A stretch of 64,000 nt of DNA. Source: Micromonospora musae. Its GTDB lineage: Bacteria > Actinomycetota > Actinomycetes > Mycobacteriales > Micromonosporaceae. Of the stretch, positions 48,837 through 57,199 are shown one piece after another. Both the position numbers and the translations under genes were made by a program. The notes below the pieces were generated by a model. That model saw nothing but the letters and a program-made list of their open reading frames with translations, searched no databases and was not told the DNA's origin. Each line of letters begins with the position of its first letter. The stretch's first letter is position 1. Location of the stretch: the NCBI RefSeq assembly GCF_003626635.1, contig NZ_RAZT01000021.1:1-64000 (forward strand). Direction: 5' to 3'.

Positions 48837-49538
48837 TCAGACCAGGCAGTTGACGATCTCGGCGACCGACCGGCGGCGCCCGGTGTAGAAGGGCACCTCC
48901 TCGCGCACGTGCCGCCGGGCGGTGGAGGCCCGCAGGTCGCGCATCAGGTCCACGATCCGGTGCAGCTCGTCGGCCTCGAAGGCGAGCATCCACTCGTAGT
49001 CGCCGAGGGCGAACGAGGCGACCGTGTTGGCCCGCACGTCCGGGTAGCCGCGGGCCAACCGGCCGTGCTCGGCGAGCATCTCCCGCCGCTCGGCGTCCGG
49101 CAGCAGGTACCACTCGTACGAGCGCACGAACGGGTAGACGCAGAGGTAGGCGCGGGCCTCCTCGCCGGCCAGGAACGCCGGGATGTGGCTCTTGTTGAAC
49201 TCCGCCGGCCGGTGCAGGGCCATCTGCGACCAGACCGGCGTCATCGACCGGCCGAGGGTGGTACGGCGGAAGCGCAGATAGGCGTCCTGCAGCGCGTCGC
49301 TGGAGGAGGAGTGCCACCAGATCATCAGATCCGCGTCGGCGCGCAGCCCGGAGACGTCGTACGTGCCGCGGATCGTCACGTCCTTACCGGCCAGCTCCTC
49401 GAAGAGCGCCTCGATCTCGGCTGTGACGTTGTCCCGCAGGGACGGCAGGGGGCTGCTGGCCCGGAACACCGACCACATCGTGTAGCGGATGGTGTCGTTC
49501 AGCTCCCGCAGCCGAGCCGCGTTGGTCTGCTCGGTCAT
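48837..49538 (-). CDS. hemQ: Coproheme decarboxylase HemQ
   Basis: Peroxide-dependent enzyme that decarboxylates coproheme to heme b, the last step of the coproporphyrin pathway; 233 residues, chlorite dismutase fold. Recognisable are RYTMWSVFR, RGTYDVSGLRADADLMIWW, NKSHIPAFLAGE and YPFVRSYEWYLLP, the actinobacterial HemQ pattern. ATG 49538 overlaps the stop of the oxidase gene (ATGA). It is the last gene of hemE-hemG-hemQ. Confidence 0.93.
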   Translation of the reverse strand: MTEQTNAARLRELNDTIRYTMWSVFRASSPLPSLRDNVTAEIEALFEELAGKDVTIRGTYDVSGLRADADLMIWWHSSSSDALQDAYLRFRRTTLGRSMTPVWSQMALHRPAEFNKSHIPAFLAGEEARAYLCVYPFVRSYEWYLLPDAERREMLAEHGRLARGYPDVRANTVASFALGDYEWMLAFEADELHRIVDLMRDLRASTARRHVREEVPFYTGRRRSVAEIVNCLV

Positions 49539-50944
49539 GTCCCCGATCCTCCCAGTGCAGTGATGATCTCGTCGGCCGCCGTCTCGCCCGAGCGGACGCA
49601 GACCGGGATGCCGACCCCGTCATAGCCGGCCCCCGCCAGGGCCAGCGTGGGATGGCCGGCGCGCAGCGCGGTCCGCACCGCCGCCACCCGATCGGTGTGC
49701 CCCGGGGCGTACTGCGGCAGCGCCCCGCCCCAGCGCTGCACGTGCCCGTCGATCGCGGCGGGCAGCGGCGTGCCGAGCACCGCGGAGAGCTCCCGGTGCA
49801 CGGTCGCGGCCAGGTCCTCGTCCGAGCGCTGGAGCTGCGTCTCCTCGCCGTAGCGGCCCACCGAGGCGCGCACCAGCGCCAGCCCGTCCGGGCGGCGCAG
49901 GTGCCCCCACTTGGTGGTGAAGAAGGTGGACGCCTTGATCAGCAGTCCCTCGGTGCCGGGCACCAGCAGACCGGAGAGTTCCGGCAGCTGCGGCCGCGGC
50001 AGGGCCAGGGTGACCAGCGCGACGCTGGCGTAGTCCAGTCGACCGACGACGTCGGCCAGCTCCGGCGCCGGCCCGGCGAGCAGCCGCGCGGCCGGACGCG
50101 CCGGCACGGCGAGCACCACGGCGTCGACCTCGACGTGTTCCGGGTCGCGGGTCGGGCCGACGGTCAGCCGCCATCCGGTCGGCGTCGGCGAGAGTTCGCG
50201 GATGGTCGCGTCCCGGCGGATCGTCGCGCCGCTCTCCCGGGCCGCCGCCTCGATCAGGGTGCCGAGCCCGCCGGCCAGCGTGCCGAAGACCGGCACGCCC
50301 GGAGCGCGGGGCGCGGCCGCCTGCGCGGCGCGTACCGCACCGGCCAGGGTGTGCTCGACCCGGGCCGTCCGGGCCAGCGCGGGCATCGTGGTGACCAGCG
50401 ACAGGTCGTCGGCCCGGCCGGCGTAGACCCCGCCGAGCATCGGGTCCACCAGCCGGTCGACCACCTCGTCGCCGTAGCGCCGGCGGACCAGCGCGCCGAC
50501 GGCGACGTCCTCCCCGGGGCCGAGCAGCGGACGGCCCTCGTCGCGGTCCGCCGCCGCGGTCGGCCGCGCCACCGTCGTCACCGCGCCCAGATCCCCCGGT
50601 ACGCCGACCAGGGTGCCGCCCGGGACCGGGCGCAGCCGGCCGTCGACGACGAGCGCGGCCTGCCCGACGCTCGGGTGGACGATCCGGTCGGCCAGCCCGA
50701 GCCGGCGGACCAGGGCCACCGCGGCGGACTCCCCGCCCGCCGGGTCCCGCATCAGGAACGACTCGGCGCCGAACTCGACCTGCTGGCCGGCCAGCTCGCC
50801 GGTACGCAGCTTGCCGCCGAGCGTGCCGGACTGCTCGTAGACCGTGATCTCGGTGCCCTCGGGTGCGCGGTCGCGCAGCCGCACGGCGGCGGAGAGCCCG
50901 GCGATCCCGCCACCGATCACCGCCACCCGCGCCGGACGCCGCAT
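49535..50944 (-). CDS. hemG: Coproporphyrinogen III oxidase, HemY type (HemG/CgoX)
   Basis: FAD enzyme oxidising coproporphyrinogen III to coproporphyrin III in the Gram-positive heme route (older name protoporphyrinogen oxidase). 469 residues. The dinucleotide motif is VAVIGGGIAGLSAAVRL at the N-terminus, with VVLAVPARPAARLL and a C-terminal LALAGAGYDGVGIPVCVRSG flavin motif. ATG 50944 has GGAGCTGAG upstream. It lies 5 bp after hemE and overlaps hemQ, giving a tight operon. Confidence 0.92.
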   Translation of the reverse strand: MRRPARVAVIGGGIAGLSAAVRLRDRAPEGTEITVYEQSGTLGGKLRTGELAGQQVEFGAESFLMRDPAGGESAAVALVRRLGLADRIVHPSVGQAALVVDGRLRPVPGGTLVGVPGDLGAVTTVARPTAAADRDEGRPLLGPGEDVAVGALVRRRYGDEVVDRLVDPMLGGVYAGRADDLSLVTTMPALARTARVEHTLAGAVRAAQAAAPRAPGVPVFGTLAGGLGTLIEAAARESGATIRRDATIRELSPTPTGWRLTVGPTRDPEHVEVDAVVLAVPARPAARLLAGPAPELADVVGRLDYASVALVTLALPRPQLPELSGLLVPGTEGLLIKASTFFTTKWGHLRRPDGLALVRASVGRYGEETQLQRSDEDLAATVHRELSAVLGTPLPAAIDGHVQRWGGALPQYAPGHTDRVAAVRTALRAGHPTLALAGAGYDGVGIPVCVRSGETAADEIITALGGSGT

Positions 50945-50949
50945 GTCGC

Positions 50950-52056
50950 TCAGCTCCGCTCGGCCGGGCCGGAAGTCAGCTCGTGCACCAGCGCGACCAC
51001 CCGCGTCAGCACCTCCGGGTCGGTCTCCGGCGGCACCCCGTGACCGAGGTTGAAAACGTGCCCCGGGGCGGCCCGGCCCTGCTCCAACACCCGGCGCACC
51101 TCGGCCTCGATCACCGGCCACGGAGCAAAGAGCACCGCCGGATCGAGGTTGCCCTGCACGGCGCGCTCCGGCCCGATCCGGACGGTCGCCACATCCAGCG
51201 GCGTACGCCAGTCGACGCCCACGACGTCGGCGCCGGCCTCACCCATCGCGTGGAGCAGCTCGCCGGTGCCCACCCCGAAGTGGATCCGCGGCACTCCCGC
51301 GTCGGCGAGCCCGGTGAGCACGGCCTTCGAGTGCGGCAGCACGTAGCGGCGGTAGTCCGCCTCGGAGAGCGCGCCCGCCCAGGAGTCGAAGAGCTGCAGC
51401 GCGGAGACGCCGGCCGCCACCTGGACCCGCAGGAACGCCAGCGTGATCTCGGCCAGCCGGTCGCAGAGCGCGTGCCACAGCTGCGGGTCGCCGTACATCA
51501 GCGCCTTGGTCTTCGCGTGCGTACGCGACGGCCCGCCCTCGACCAGGTAGCTGGCGAGGGTGAACGGCGCGCCCGCGAAGCCGATCAACGGGGTGTCGCC
51601 CAGCTCGGCGACGAGCATCCGGACCGCCTCGTCCACGTACGGGACGTCGTCGCGGCTGATCGGGCGGATCCGCTCCACGTCCGCGACGGCGCGTACCGGC
51701 TCGGCCACCACCGGCCCGGTCCCCGGCACGATGTCGAGGTCGACCCCGGCCGCGGCGAGGGGCACCACGATGTCGCTGTACAGGATCGCCGCGTCGACGC
51801 CGTGCCGGCGTACCGGCTGGAGAGTGATCTCGGTGACCAGCTCGGGGCGGCGGCAGGACTCCAGCATCCCCACGTTCGCGCGGATCTCCCGGTACTCCGG
51901 CAGCGAGCGGCCGGCCTGGCGCATGAACCAGACGGGGGTGTGCGGCCCCGCCTGCCGGCGGCACGCCCGGACGAAGGGCGAGTCGCCCGGTCCGGCAGGG
52001 GCGGGATCTCCGTCTCGGGCGGCAGTGCCCGTGCTCTCCGTGCTCATCGCGGCCAT
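50950..52056 (-). CDS. hemE: Uroporphyrinogen decarboxylase
   Basis: Converts uroporphyrinogen III to coproporphyrinogen III. About 368 residues. The signature PVWFMRQAGRSLPEYR is intact, as are LYSDIVVP and FNLGHGVPPETDP near the C-terminus. Two ATGs nine bases apart (52056 and 52047) are both possible and neither has a good ribosome binding site; I give the longer. It heads hemE-hemG-hemQ, which together turn uroporphyrinogen into heme except for the ferrochelatase step, encoded elsewhere. Confidence 0.93.
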   Translation of the reverse strand: MAAMSTESTGTAARDGDPAPAGPGDSPFVRACRRQAGPHTPVWFMRQAGRSLPEYREIRANVGMLESCRRPELVTEITLQPVRRHGVDAAILYSDIVVPLAAAGVDLDIVPGTGPVVAEPVRAVADVERIRPISRDDVPYVDEAVRMLVAELGDTPLIGFAGAPFTLASYLVEGGPSRTHAKTKALMYGDPQLWHALCDRLAEITLAFLRVQVAAGVSALQLFDSWAGALSEADYRRYVLPHSKAVLTGLADAGVPRIHFGVGTGELLHAMGEAGADVVGVDWRTPLDVATVRIGPERAVQGNLDPAVLFAPWPVIEAEVRRVLEQGRAAPGHVFNLGHGVPPETDPEVLTRVVALVHELTSGPAERS

Positions 52057-52251
52057 CGTGCCACGCGCCACGACGCCACCGTCGGGCCCGCCCCCACTTT
52101 GTGACCCGCCCCGCCCACCGGCGAACCAGCGGCCGGCGTCAACGCCTCCGGTACCGCCCGGGTCCCGGACGACGACTTGGCCGCCCGGCTTCCGGCGCCG
52201 TGCGCGGCCTCGTGTCGGCGTGCCGTCGCGGCGGGCGGAGGCGTGGCGGCA

Positions 52252-52257
52252 TAGGCT
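52252..52257 (+). promoter_or_regulatory. -10 box TAGGCT, leaderless spacing
   Basis: TAGGCT starts 12 bp before ATG 52264. The 207-bp gap between hemE and the DUF3000 gene otherwise shows no gene. Confidence 0.5.
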
Positions 52258-52263
52258 GCCGAC

Positions 52264-52836
52264 ATGGCCCCCCCGATCGCGCTCCCGGAGACCTTCGCCC
52301 GCGCGGTCGCCGGGCTGCGGTCCACGGCCCCCCGCCCGGAGATCGTGCTGGAGGAGGTCGGCGCGCCGCAGCGGCTCGCGCCGTACGCCTTCGCCCTCTC
52401 CGCCGGTGTGCTGCGCGGCGGGGACGAGGTGGCCACCGGCCGCCTGATCCTGCTGCACGATCCGGCCGGGCACGAGGCGTGGCAGGGCACTCTGCGCCTG
52501 GTCACGTACGTGACCGCCGAGCTGGAGGTCGACCTGGCCGCCGATCCGCTGTTGCCGGGGGTGGGCTGGACGTGGCTCACCGACGCGCTCGACGCCCAGG
52601 ACGCCGGTCACCGCGCGATCGGCGGGACGATCACCCAGACCATGTCGACCCGCTTCGGCGAGCTGGCCGGGCCGCCCGCCGTCGGCGACATCGAGATCCG
52701 CGCCTCGTGGACGCCGATCGACGACGAGCTCGCCCCGCACCTGCTGGCCTGGTGCGCGCTGCTGGCCTCGACGGCGGGGCTGCCGCCGCCCGGGGTGACC
52801 GCGCTGCCGGAGCGTCGCCCCGCCGGCGCGGCCTGA
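52264..52836 (+). CDS. DUF3000 family protein
   Basis: 190 residues, cytoplasmic, no membrane segment. The family pattern includes PETFARAVAGLRS, LAPYAFALSAGV, GRLILLHDPAGHEAWQGTLRLVTYV and the C-terminal LAWCALLASTAGLPPPGV. The function is unknown. In many actinomycetes it lies between hemE and the ribonuclease D gene, and both are near here, which supports a conserved neighbourhood. Confidence 0.88.
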   Translation: MAPPIALPETFARAVAGLRSTAPRPEIVLEEVGAPQRLAPYAFALSAGVLRGGDEVATGRLILLHDPAGHEAWQGTLRLVTYVTAELEVDLAADPLLPGVGWTWLTDALDAQDAGHRAIGGTITQTMSTRFGELAGPPAVGDIEIRASWTPIDDELAPHLLAWCALLASTAGLPPPGVTALPERRPAGAA

Positions 52837-52851
52837 CCCCCACGGGCAGCG

Positions 52852-53856
52852 TCAGAGGTAGTTCTCGGCCTCGTCGCAGACCTTGTCGAGGCCGCTCGTG
52901 GCCTTCTCGTAGGCGCTCTTGTCGTTGGCCGCCGACGCGGCGAGCGCGGTGGTCAGCTTGTCCAGGCAGCTGGCGATGACCTTCTTCTGCCGGGCCTGCT
53001 CGTCCCGGTCGTTGCGGGTTCCGGTGAGGTCCTGCTCGGTGTCGGCGAGCTTGTCCTGCACACCCTGCAGATCGGTCTTCAGCTTCTGGATCTCCTGTGC
53101 GTTCGCGGCGATGGTGCCGTCACGCTCGCTGACCTGGGCAGAGAGACGCCGTTCGGTCTTGTCCAGCTCGCTGTTCTTGGTGACGTAGAGGCCGGTCATC
53201 ACCCCGCCGAGGACGAAGAACAGGCCGGCCACCATGGCCAGGATCAGCACCGCGCGCCCCTTGCCGGCACCCGCGGCGGGCGGCCCGTACGGGGGCACGA
53301 AGCCGGGCGGCGCGGACATCGGGGCGCCGTAGTAGGGACCGGAGACCGGCGGCACCGACATCGGCTGGTCGGCAGCCGGACCGGAGACCGGCGGCGCGGA
53401 GACCTGACCCGCGTACGGCGGCACGCCGGCCGGCGACGGGTAGCCGGCAGCCGGACCGGAGACCGGCGGCGCGGAGACCTGACCCGCGTACGGCGGCACG
53501 CCGGCCGGCGACGGGTAGCCGGCAGCCGGACCGGAGACCGGCGGCGCGGAGACCTGACCCGCGTACGGCGGCACGCCGGCCGGCGACGGGTAGCCGGCCG
53601 GGGCCGGTGGCGCGGAGAAGGGCTGCGCCGGGAAGGGCTGGGTCGGTGCCCCGGGCTGAGCGTTCGGCATGGGCTGGGCGGGCGGCATGGGCTGGGCGGG
53701 CGGCATGGGCTGGGTCGGCTGCCCGGGACCGTACGGCGTCGGCTGCTGCGGGAACTGGGTGGTGGTGCCGTCGTACGGCGGCTGACCGGGCACGGCCGGG
53801 GGCTGCGCCGGGTCCGGCGGGGGGTAGCCCTGCGGCCCGGTCGGTGGTTGGGTCAT
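52852..53856 (-). CDS. Pro-rich single-pass membrane protein with coiled coil
   Basis: 334 residues in three parts. Residues 1-200 are a Pro/Gln/Tyr/Gly-rich cytoplasmic region with MPPAQP repeats and three identical 25-residue repeats (about 88-162). One membrane helix covers about 202-225. The outside part is a coiled coil (about 228-300, with LKTDLQGVQDKLADTEQDL) ending in a short Cys-containing helical tail. I do not recognise a function. The layout is shared with the next protein and with that at 60670. Confidence 0.75.
   Translation of the reverse strand: MTQPPTGPQGYPPPDPAQPPAVPGQPPYDGTTTQFPQQPTPYGPGQPTQPMPPAQPMPPAQPMPNAQPGAPTQPFPAQPFSAPPAPAGYPSPAGVPPYAGQVSAPPVSGPAAGYPSPAGVPPYAGQVSAPPVSGPAAGYPSPAGVPPYAGQVSAPPVSGPAADQPMSVPPVSGPYYGAPMSAPPGFVPPYGPPAAGAGKGRAVLILAMVAGLFFVLGGVMTGLYVTKNSELDKTERRLSAQVSERDGTIAANAQEIQKLKTDLQGVQDKLADTEQDLTGTRNDRDEQARQKKVIASCLDKLTTALAASAANDKSAYEKATSGLDKVCDEAENYL
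53371..53595. repeat. Three perfect 75-bp tandem repeats within a coding region
   Basis: Copies 53371-53445, 53446-53520 and 53521-53595 are identical at DNA level, with no silent differences, which indicates very recent duplication or gene conversion. Each encodes 25 residues of the Pro-rich region, so copy-number change keeps the frame. Confidence 0.95.
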
Positions 53857-54001
53857 CTCTTCCTCCAGGTGAACCGGTCCGGTGCGGCGGATGCCACCGA
53901 ACCTCCAGTGGTACGACGGCCGGTCGACGCGACCCGGCCGGTTGTCAGGGTCGGGCGGCCGAGGTGTCCGCAGCGGGACACTGCTCGGCCCGACCTCGGG
54001 C

Positions 54002-54020
54002 GTGGGTGTGGGTGTGGGTG
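54002..54020. repeat. Short GTGGGT microsatellite
   Basis: GTGGGT is repeated about 3.2 times in the 186-bp gap between the two Pro-rich protein genes. No gene or terminator is visible in the gap. Confidence 0.7.
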
Positions 54021-54042
54021 TACGCGGAGGGGTCTGCCGCGG

Positions 54043-55422
54043 TCAGCAGATCTTGAAGCCGTCGCAGGCGATCTCGATCGGCACCGCGAGCCCGATCCCC
54101 TCGGCGTCCCGAGCCTTGGCGGTGGCGATCCCGACGACCTGCTTGCTGCCGTTGACGACCGGGCCACCCGAGTTGCCGGGGTTGATCGGCGCGTCGAACT
54201 GGATGACCGGCCCCGAGCCGTCCCGGGCGTCGCGGAACGCGCTCACCACACCGGTGGTGACGCTGTCCTCGAGCCCGAGCGGGGCGCCGACCACGACGAT
54301 CTGCTGGCCGGACTTCACCGCCTCCGACGCGGCGGTCAGGCCGGTGAACCGCCCGGTGGTGCGCAGGTGCGCGACGTCGTTGGTCTTGTCGACCTTCACG
54401 ATGGTGGCCGGGAACCGCTGGTCGGTGCGCTCCAGGAAGACCTCCCGGTCGCCGGCCTCCCAGACCGCCTCGACCACGTGGAAGTTGGTGAACAGGTTCG
54501 TCCCGCCACCGGCGGCCGGCTCGCCGATGGCGAACGCCGTACCGGTGAACTGCCCGGCACGGACCCGGAAGACGCTGGGCAGCACGGCGCCGGCCACCGC
54601 CTCCGGATTGAAGGTGGCCCCGGCCTGCTTCTCCAGCGCCTCCGCCCGCTGCTCCAGACCGTCGAGGCGGGCGCGGTCGTCGCCCTGAGCCTCGGCCAGC
54701 TGCCGCTCGGTGCCCGCGAGCCGGCCGGTGAGCCGGTCGATCTGGTACGCCTGGAAGCCGGCCAGCCCGGCCAGTGCCAGGACGACCAGCGCCGCGACCA
54801 CGCTCGGCCAGCGCCGACGGCGCGGCCCGGTCGGGGGCGGCACCGGCTGGCCCGGGTACGCCCCGACGCCGCCCGCCCACGTCGGCCCGGCGGGCGGCAG
54901 CGACCCGTTCGGCGCGTACGGGCCGGCGGCCCCGGAGGCGGGCGCTCCGGCCGGGCCGTAGTGCGTCGCTCCGACGGGATCCGCGGCGGCCGGCACGGCG
55001 GACGCCGGGGCACCGGGCTGCGCCGGAACGGGTCCGGCCGAGTGGAACGGACCGGCAGCCTGCGCCGGTCCGCCCGGCGGGAACGCAGCACCGGGCTGAG
55101 CCTGCGCGGGCCCGCCGGGCTGGAACGGCACGCCGGGCCGCGCCGGAACGGGTCCGGCGGGCGGGAACGGACCGGCGGGCTGCACGCCGGGCTGAGCCTG
55201 CGCCGGTGCGCCCGGCGGGAACGGCACGCCGGGCTGAGTCGGCACGGGTCCGCCGGGGTGCGGCGGCGCGGACGCAGCGGACCAGACGGGCGCGGCGGCG
55301 TGTGTCGGCTCGATTCTCGGCGGCAACGGTCCGGGGCGATTCGTGGTCGGGTTCCCGGTCACCTCGTCGGGGCCGTGCCCCGCCGCCGGATCGTGGCCGC
55401 CTGGACCGTAGCCCTCCGTCAT
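54043..55422 (-). CDS. HtrA/DegP-like membrane-anchored trypsin-type protease
   Basis: 459 residues. The N-terminal ~190 residues are Pro/Gly/Ala-rich and cytoplasmic with degenerate GPVPAQPG-type repeats. A membrane helix (VVAALVVLALAGLAGF) and a coiled coil (LEQRAEALEKQA) lead to a chymotrypsin-fold protease outside the membrane: His in FTNFHVVEA, Asp in TNDVAHLRTT, and Ser418 in GNSGGPV. No PDZ domain is visible. The role is probably envelope protein quality control. ATG 55422 is favoured over 55431 by ribosome-site spacing (GGGGAGG). Confidence 0.87.
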   Translation of the reverse strand: MTEGYGPGGHDPAAGHGPDEVTGNPTTNRPGPLPPRIEPTHAAAPVWSAASAPPHPGGPVPTQPGVPFPPGAPAQAQPGVQPAGPFPPAGPVPARPGVPFQPGGPAQAQPGAAFPPGGPAQAAGPFHSAGPVPAQPGAPASAVPAAADPVGATHYGPAGAPASGAAGPYAPNGSLPPAGPTWAGGVGAYPGQPVPPPTGPRRRRWPSVVAALVVLALAGLAGFQAYQIDRLTGRLAGTERQLAEAQGDDRARLDGLEQRAEALEKQAGATFNPEAVAGAVLPSVFRVRAGQFTGTAFAIGEPAAGGGTNLFTNFHVVEAVWEAGDREVFLERTDQRFPATIVKVDKTNDVAHLRTTGRFTGLTAASEAVKSGQQIVVVGAPLGLEDSVTTGVVSAFRDARDGSGPVIQFDAPINPGNSGGPVVNGSKQVVGIATAKARDAEGIGLAVPIEIACDGFKIC

Positions 55423-55614
55423 GATCGCCATGCCTCCCCGTTGACCCTGGTGCCGCCACCCGCGCCGTACTCCATCGACCCGCCCGGCGGCTCGATGGAC
55501 CGTACCGGCGCGGTCGGGGTTTGTCTCCCCCGTTGTCCGTACTCGGACCGCCCTCCGGGCCATCCGACGGACGCACACGCCGACCGGCTGCACCCGCAGG
55601 TTCACGGCGCGCAC

Positions 55615-55620
55615 TAGGGT
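55615..55620 (+). promoter_or_regulatory. -10 box TAGGGT, leaderless spacing
   Basis: TAGGGT starts 12 bp before GTG 55627 in the divergent gap after the protease gene. Confidence 0.5.
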
Positions 55621-55626
55621 TGTCAG

Positions 55627-56967
55627 GTGACCGACGAACCACCCCTGCGCCGTCGGGCCGCCGAGAGCCGTTCGGGCGACGCATCGCACGACCCGTCCTC
55701 AGCTCAGCCGGAGCCGGCGGACGCGGGGAACGAACCGACCGGCGACGGGCCCGAGCTGCTGACCTCTCCCCGTGAGGGCACCCCGCAACCGGTGGCCACC
55801 GCGGACGAGCTCGCCGAGGTCGTTGCCCGTTTCGCTGCGGGCAGCGGCCCGGTCGCCCTGGACGCCGAGCGCGCCTCGGGCTATCGCTACAGCCAGCGGG
55901 CGTACCTCGTCCAGCTGCGCCGCGCCGGCGCCGGCACCGCGCTGATCGATCCCCTGCCCCTCTCCGATCTGACCCCGCTCGACGAGGTGATCGGCGAGGC
56001 GGAGTGGGTGCTCCACGCGGCCAGCCAGGACCTGCCCTGCCTCGCCGAGGTGGGGTTGCGCCCGCGCCGGTTGTTCGACACGGAGCTGGCCGGTCGGCTG
56101 GCGGGATTCGAACGGGTCGGCCTGGCCGCGCTGACCGAGCAGCTGCTGGGGTTCAGCCTGGAGAAGCATCACTCGGCCGCCGACTGGTCGAACCGGCCGC
56201 TGCCCGACTCCTGGCTGACCTACGCGGCGCTCGACGTGGAGCTGCTCGTCGACCTGCGGGACGCGCTCGACGCGGAGCTGGCCCGGCAGGGCAAGTCGGA
56301 GTGGGCGGCCGAGGAGTTCGCGGCGCTGGTCCGCACCGGCGCCCGGCCGCCGCGGGTCCGCGCCGAGCCGTGGCGGCGTACCTCCGGCATCCACCGGGTG
56401 CGTGGGGCGCGGGCGCAGGCCCGGGTCCGTTCGATGTGGTACGCGAGGGACCAGATCGCCGCACGTCGGGACGCCGCGCCGGGGCGGGTACTGCCCGACT
56501 CGGCGATCATCGCGGCTGCCGAGCTGGATCCGAAGGACGAGCGGACCCTGCTCACCCTCCCCGGCTTCGGTGGCCGCTCGGTGCGCCGGCTGGCCCGGAC
56601 CTGGCTGGCCGCGCTGGACGACGCGCGGAACCTGCCCGACGACGCGCTTCCGGTCGCCCCGGTGGTCGAGGGGCCGCCGCCACCGCACCGGTGGGCGGAG
56701 CGGGATCCGGTGGCCGCGGCTCGGCTGGTCCGGTGCCGGGAGGTGGTGCTGCGGATCTCCGGGGCTCACCAGCTGCCGGCCGAGAACCTGATCGCCCCGG
56801 ATTCGATTCGCCGGCTGGCCTGGGTGCCGCCCGAGGAGATCACCGAGACGACGGTGGCCGAGACGCTGCGCGGCTTCGGCGCGCGCGAGTGGCAGATCGG
56901 CCTGCTCGCCGCCGACCTGACCGACGCCCTCACCGGCCCCGACGCCACCCTCACCGCGACCGAGTAG
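55627..56967 (+). CDS. Ribonuclease D-like 3'-5' exonuclease with HRDC domain
   Basis: 446 residues. A disordered acidic N-terminus of about 55 residues is followed by a DEDDy exonuclease domain: DAE (Asp79, Glu81), HAASQDLPCL with Asp, and YAALDVELLVDL with the Tyr-Asp pair. An HRDC domain follows (about 230-310) and a further C-terminal helical domain. RNase D trims the 3' ends of tRNA and other stable RNA. GTG 55627 has TAGGGT 12 bp upstream. Confidence 0.9.
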   Translation: MTDEPPLRRRAAESRSGDASHDPSSAQPEPADAGNEPTGDGPELLTSPREGTPQPVATADELAEVVARFAAGSGPVALDAERASGYRYSQRAYLVQLRRAGAGTALIDPLPLSDLTPLDEVIGEAEWVLHAASQDLPCLAEVGLRPRRLFDTELAGRLAGFERVGLAALTEQLLGFSLEKHHSAADWSNRPLPDSWLTYAALDVELLVDLRDALDAELARQGKSEWAAEEFAALVRTGARPPRVRAEPWRRTSGIHRVRGARAQARVRSMWYARDQIAARRDAAPGRVLPDSAIIAAAELDPKDERTLLTLPGFGGRSVRRLARTWLAALDDARNLPDDALPVAPVVEGPPPPHRWAERDPVAAARLVRCREVVLRISGAHQLPAENLIAPDSIRRLAWVPPEEITETTVAETLRGFGAREWQIGLLAADLTDALTGPDATLTATE

Positions 56968-56980
56968 GAACACCGACGCG

Positions 56981-57039
56981 TCGATCATGAGGTTGACGGG
57001 GAAGTTCGCGCCGACCTCCCCCGTCAACCTCATGATCGA
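56981..57039. repeat. Dispersed inverted repeat, GATCATGAGGTTG family, copy 2
   Basis: A perfect 21-bp stem (56981-57001 with 57019-57039) closes a 17-nt loop. The arm core GATCATGAGGTTG is the same as at 21501-21555. It starts 14 bp after the ribonuclease D stop, so it can act as its terminator. Confidence 0.9.
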
Positions 57040-57092
57040 CTGGAGGCGCTCGGGTGTGGGGTGCGCCACACGGGGGGCGGTGTCGGGCTTGG

Positions 57093-57109
57093 TTACTGAC
57101 AAGTAGCAT
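57093..57109 (+). promoter_or_regulatory. Promoter/operator dyad of the fadA-fadB operon
   Basis: TACT-GACA-AGTA (57094-57105) is an inverted repeat overlapping a TAGCAT -10 box (57104-57109), about 90 bp before the thiolase start. Placement over the -10 suggests repression, for instance by a TetR-type fatty-acid regulator, which is not in the window. Confidence 0.45.
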
Positions 57110-57199
57110 CCGAGGAACACGCCCGTGCCGGCGACCCTCGTTTCGGTCCGTGCCGCCGCTGGGCGGCGAGGCCGAATCACGGTCGAAAAGGAGGCTCCA

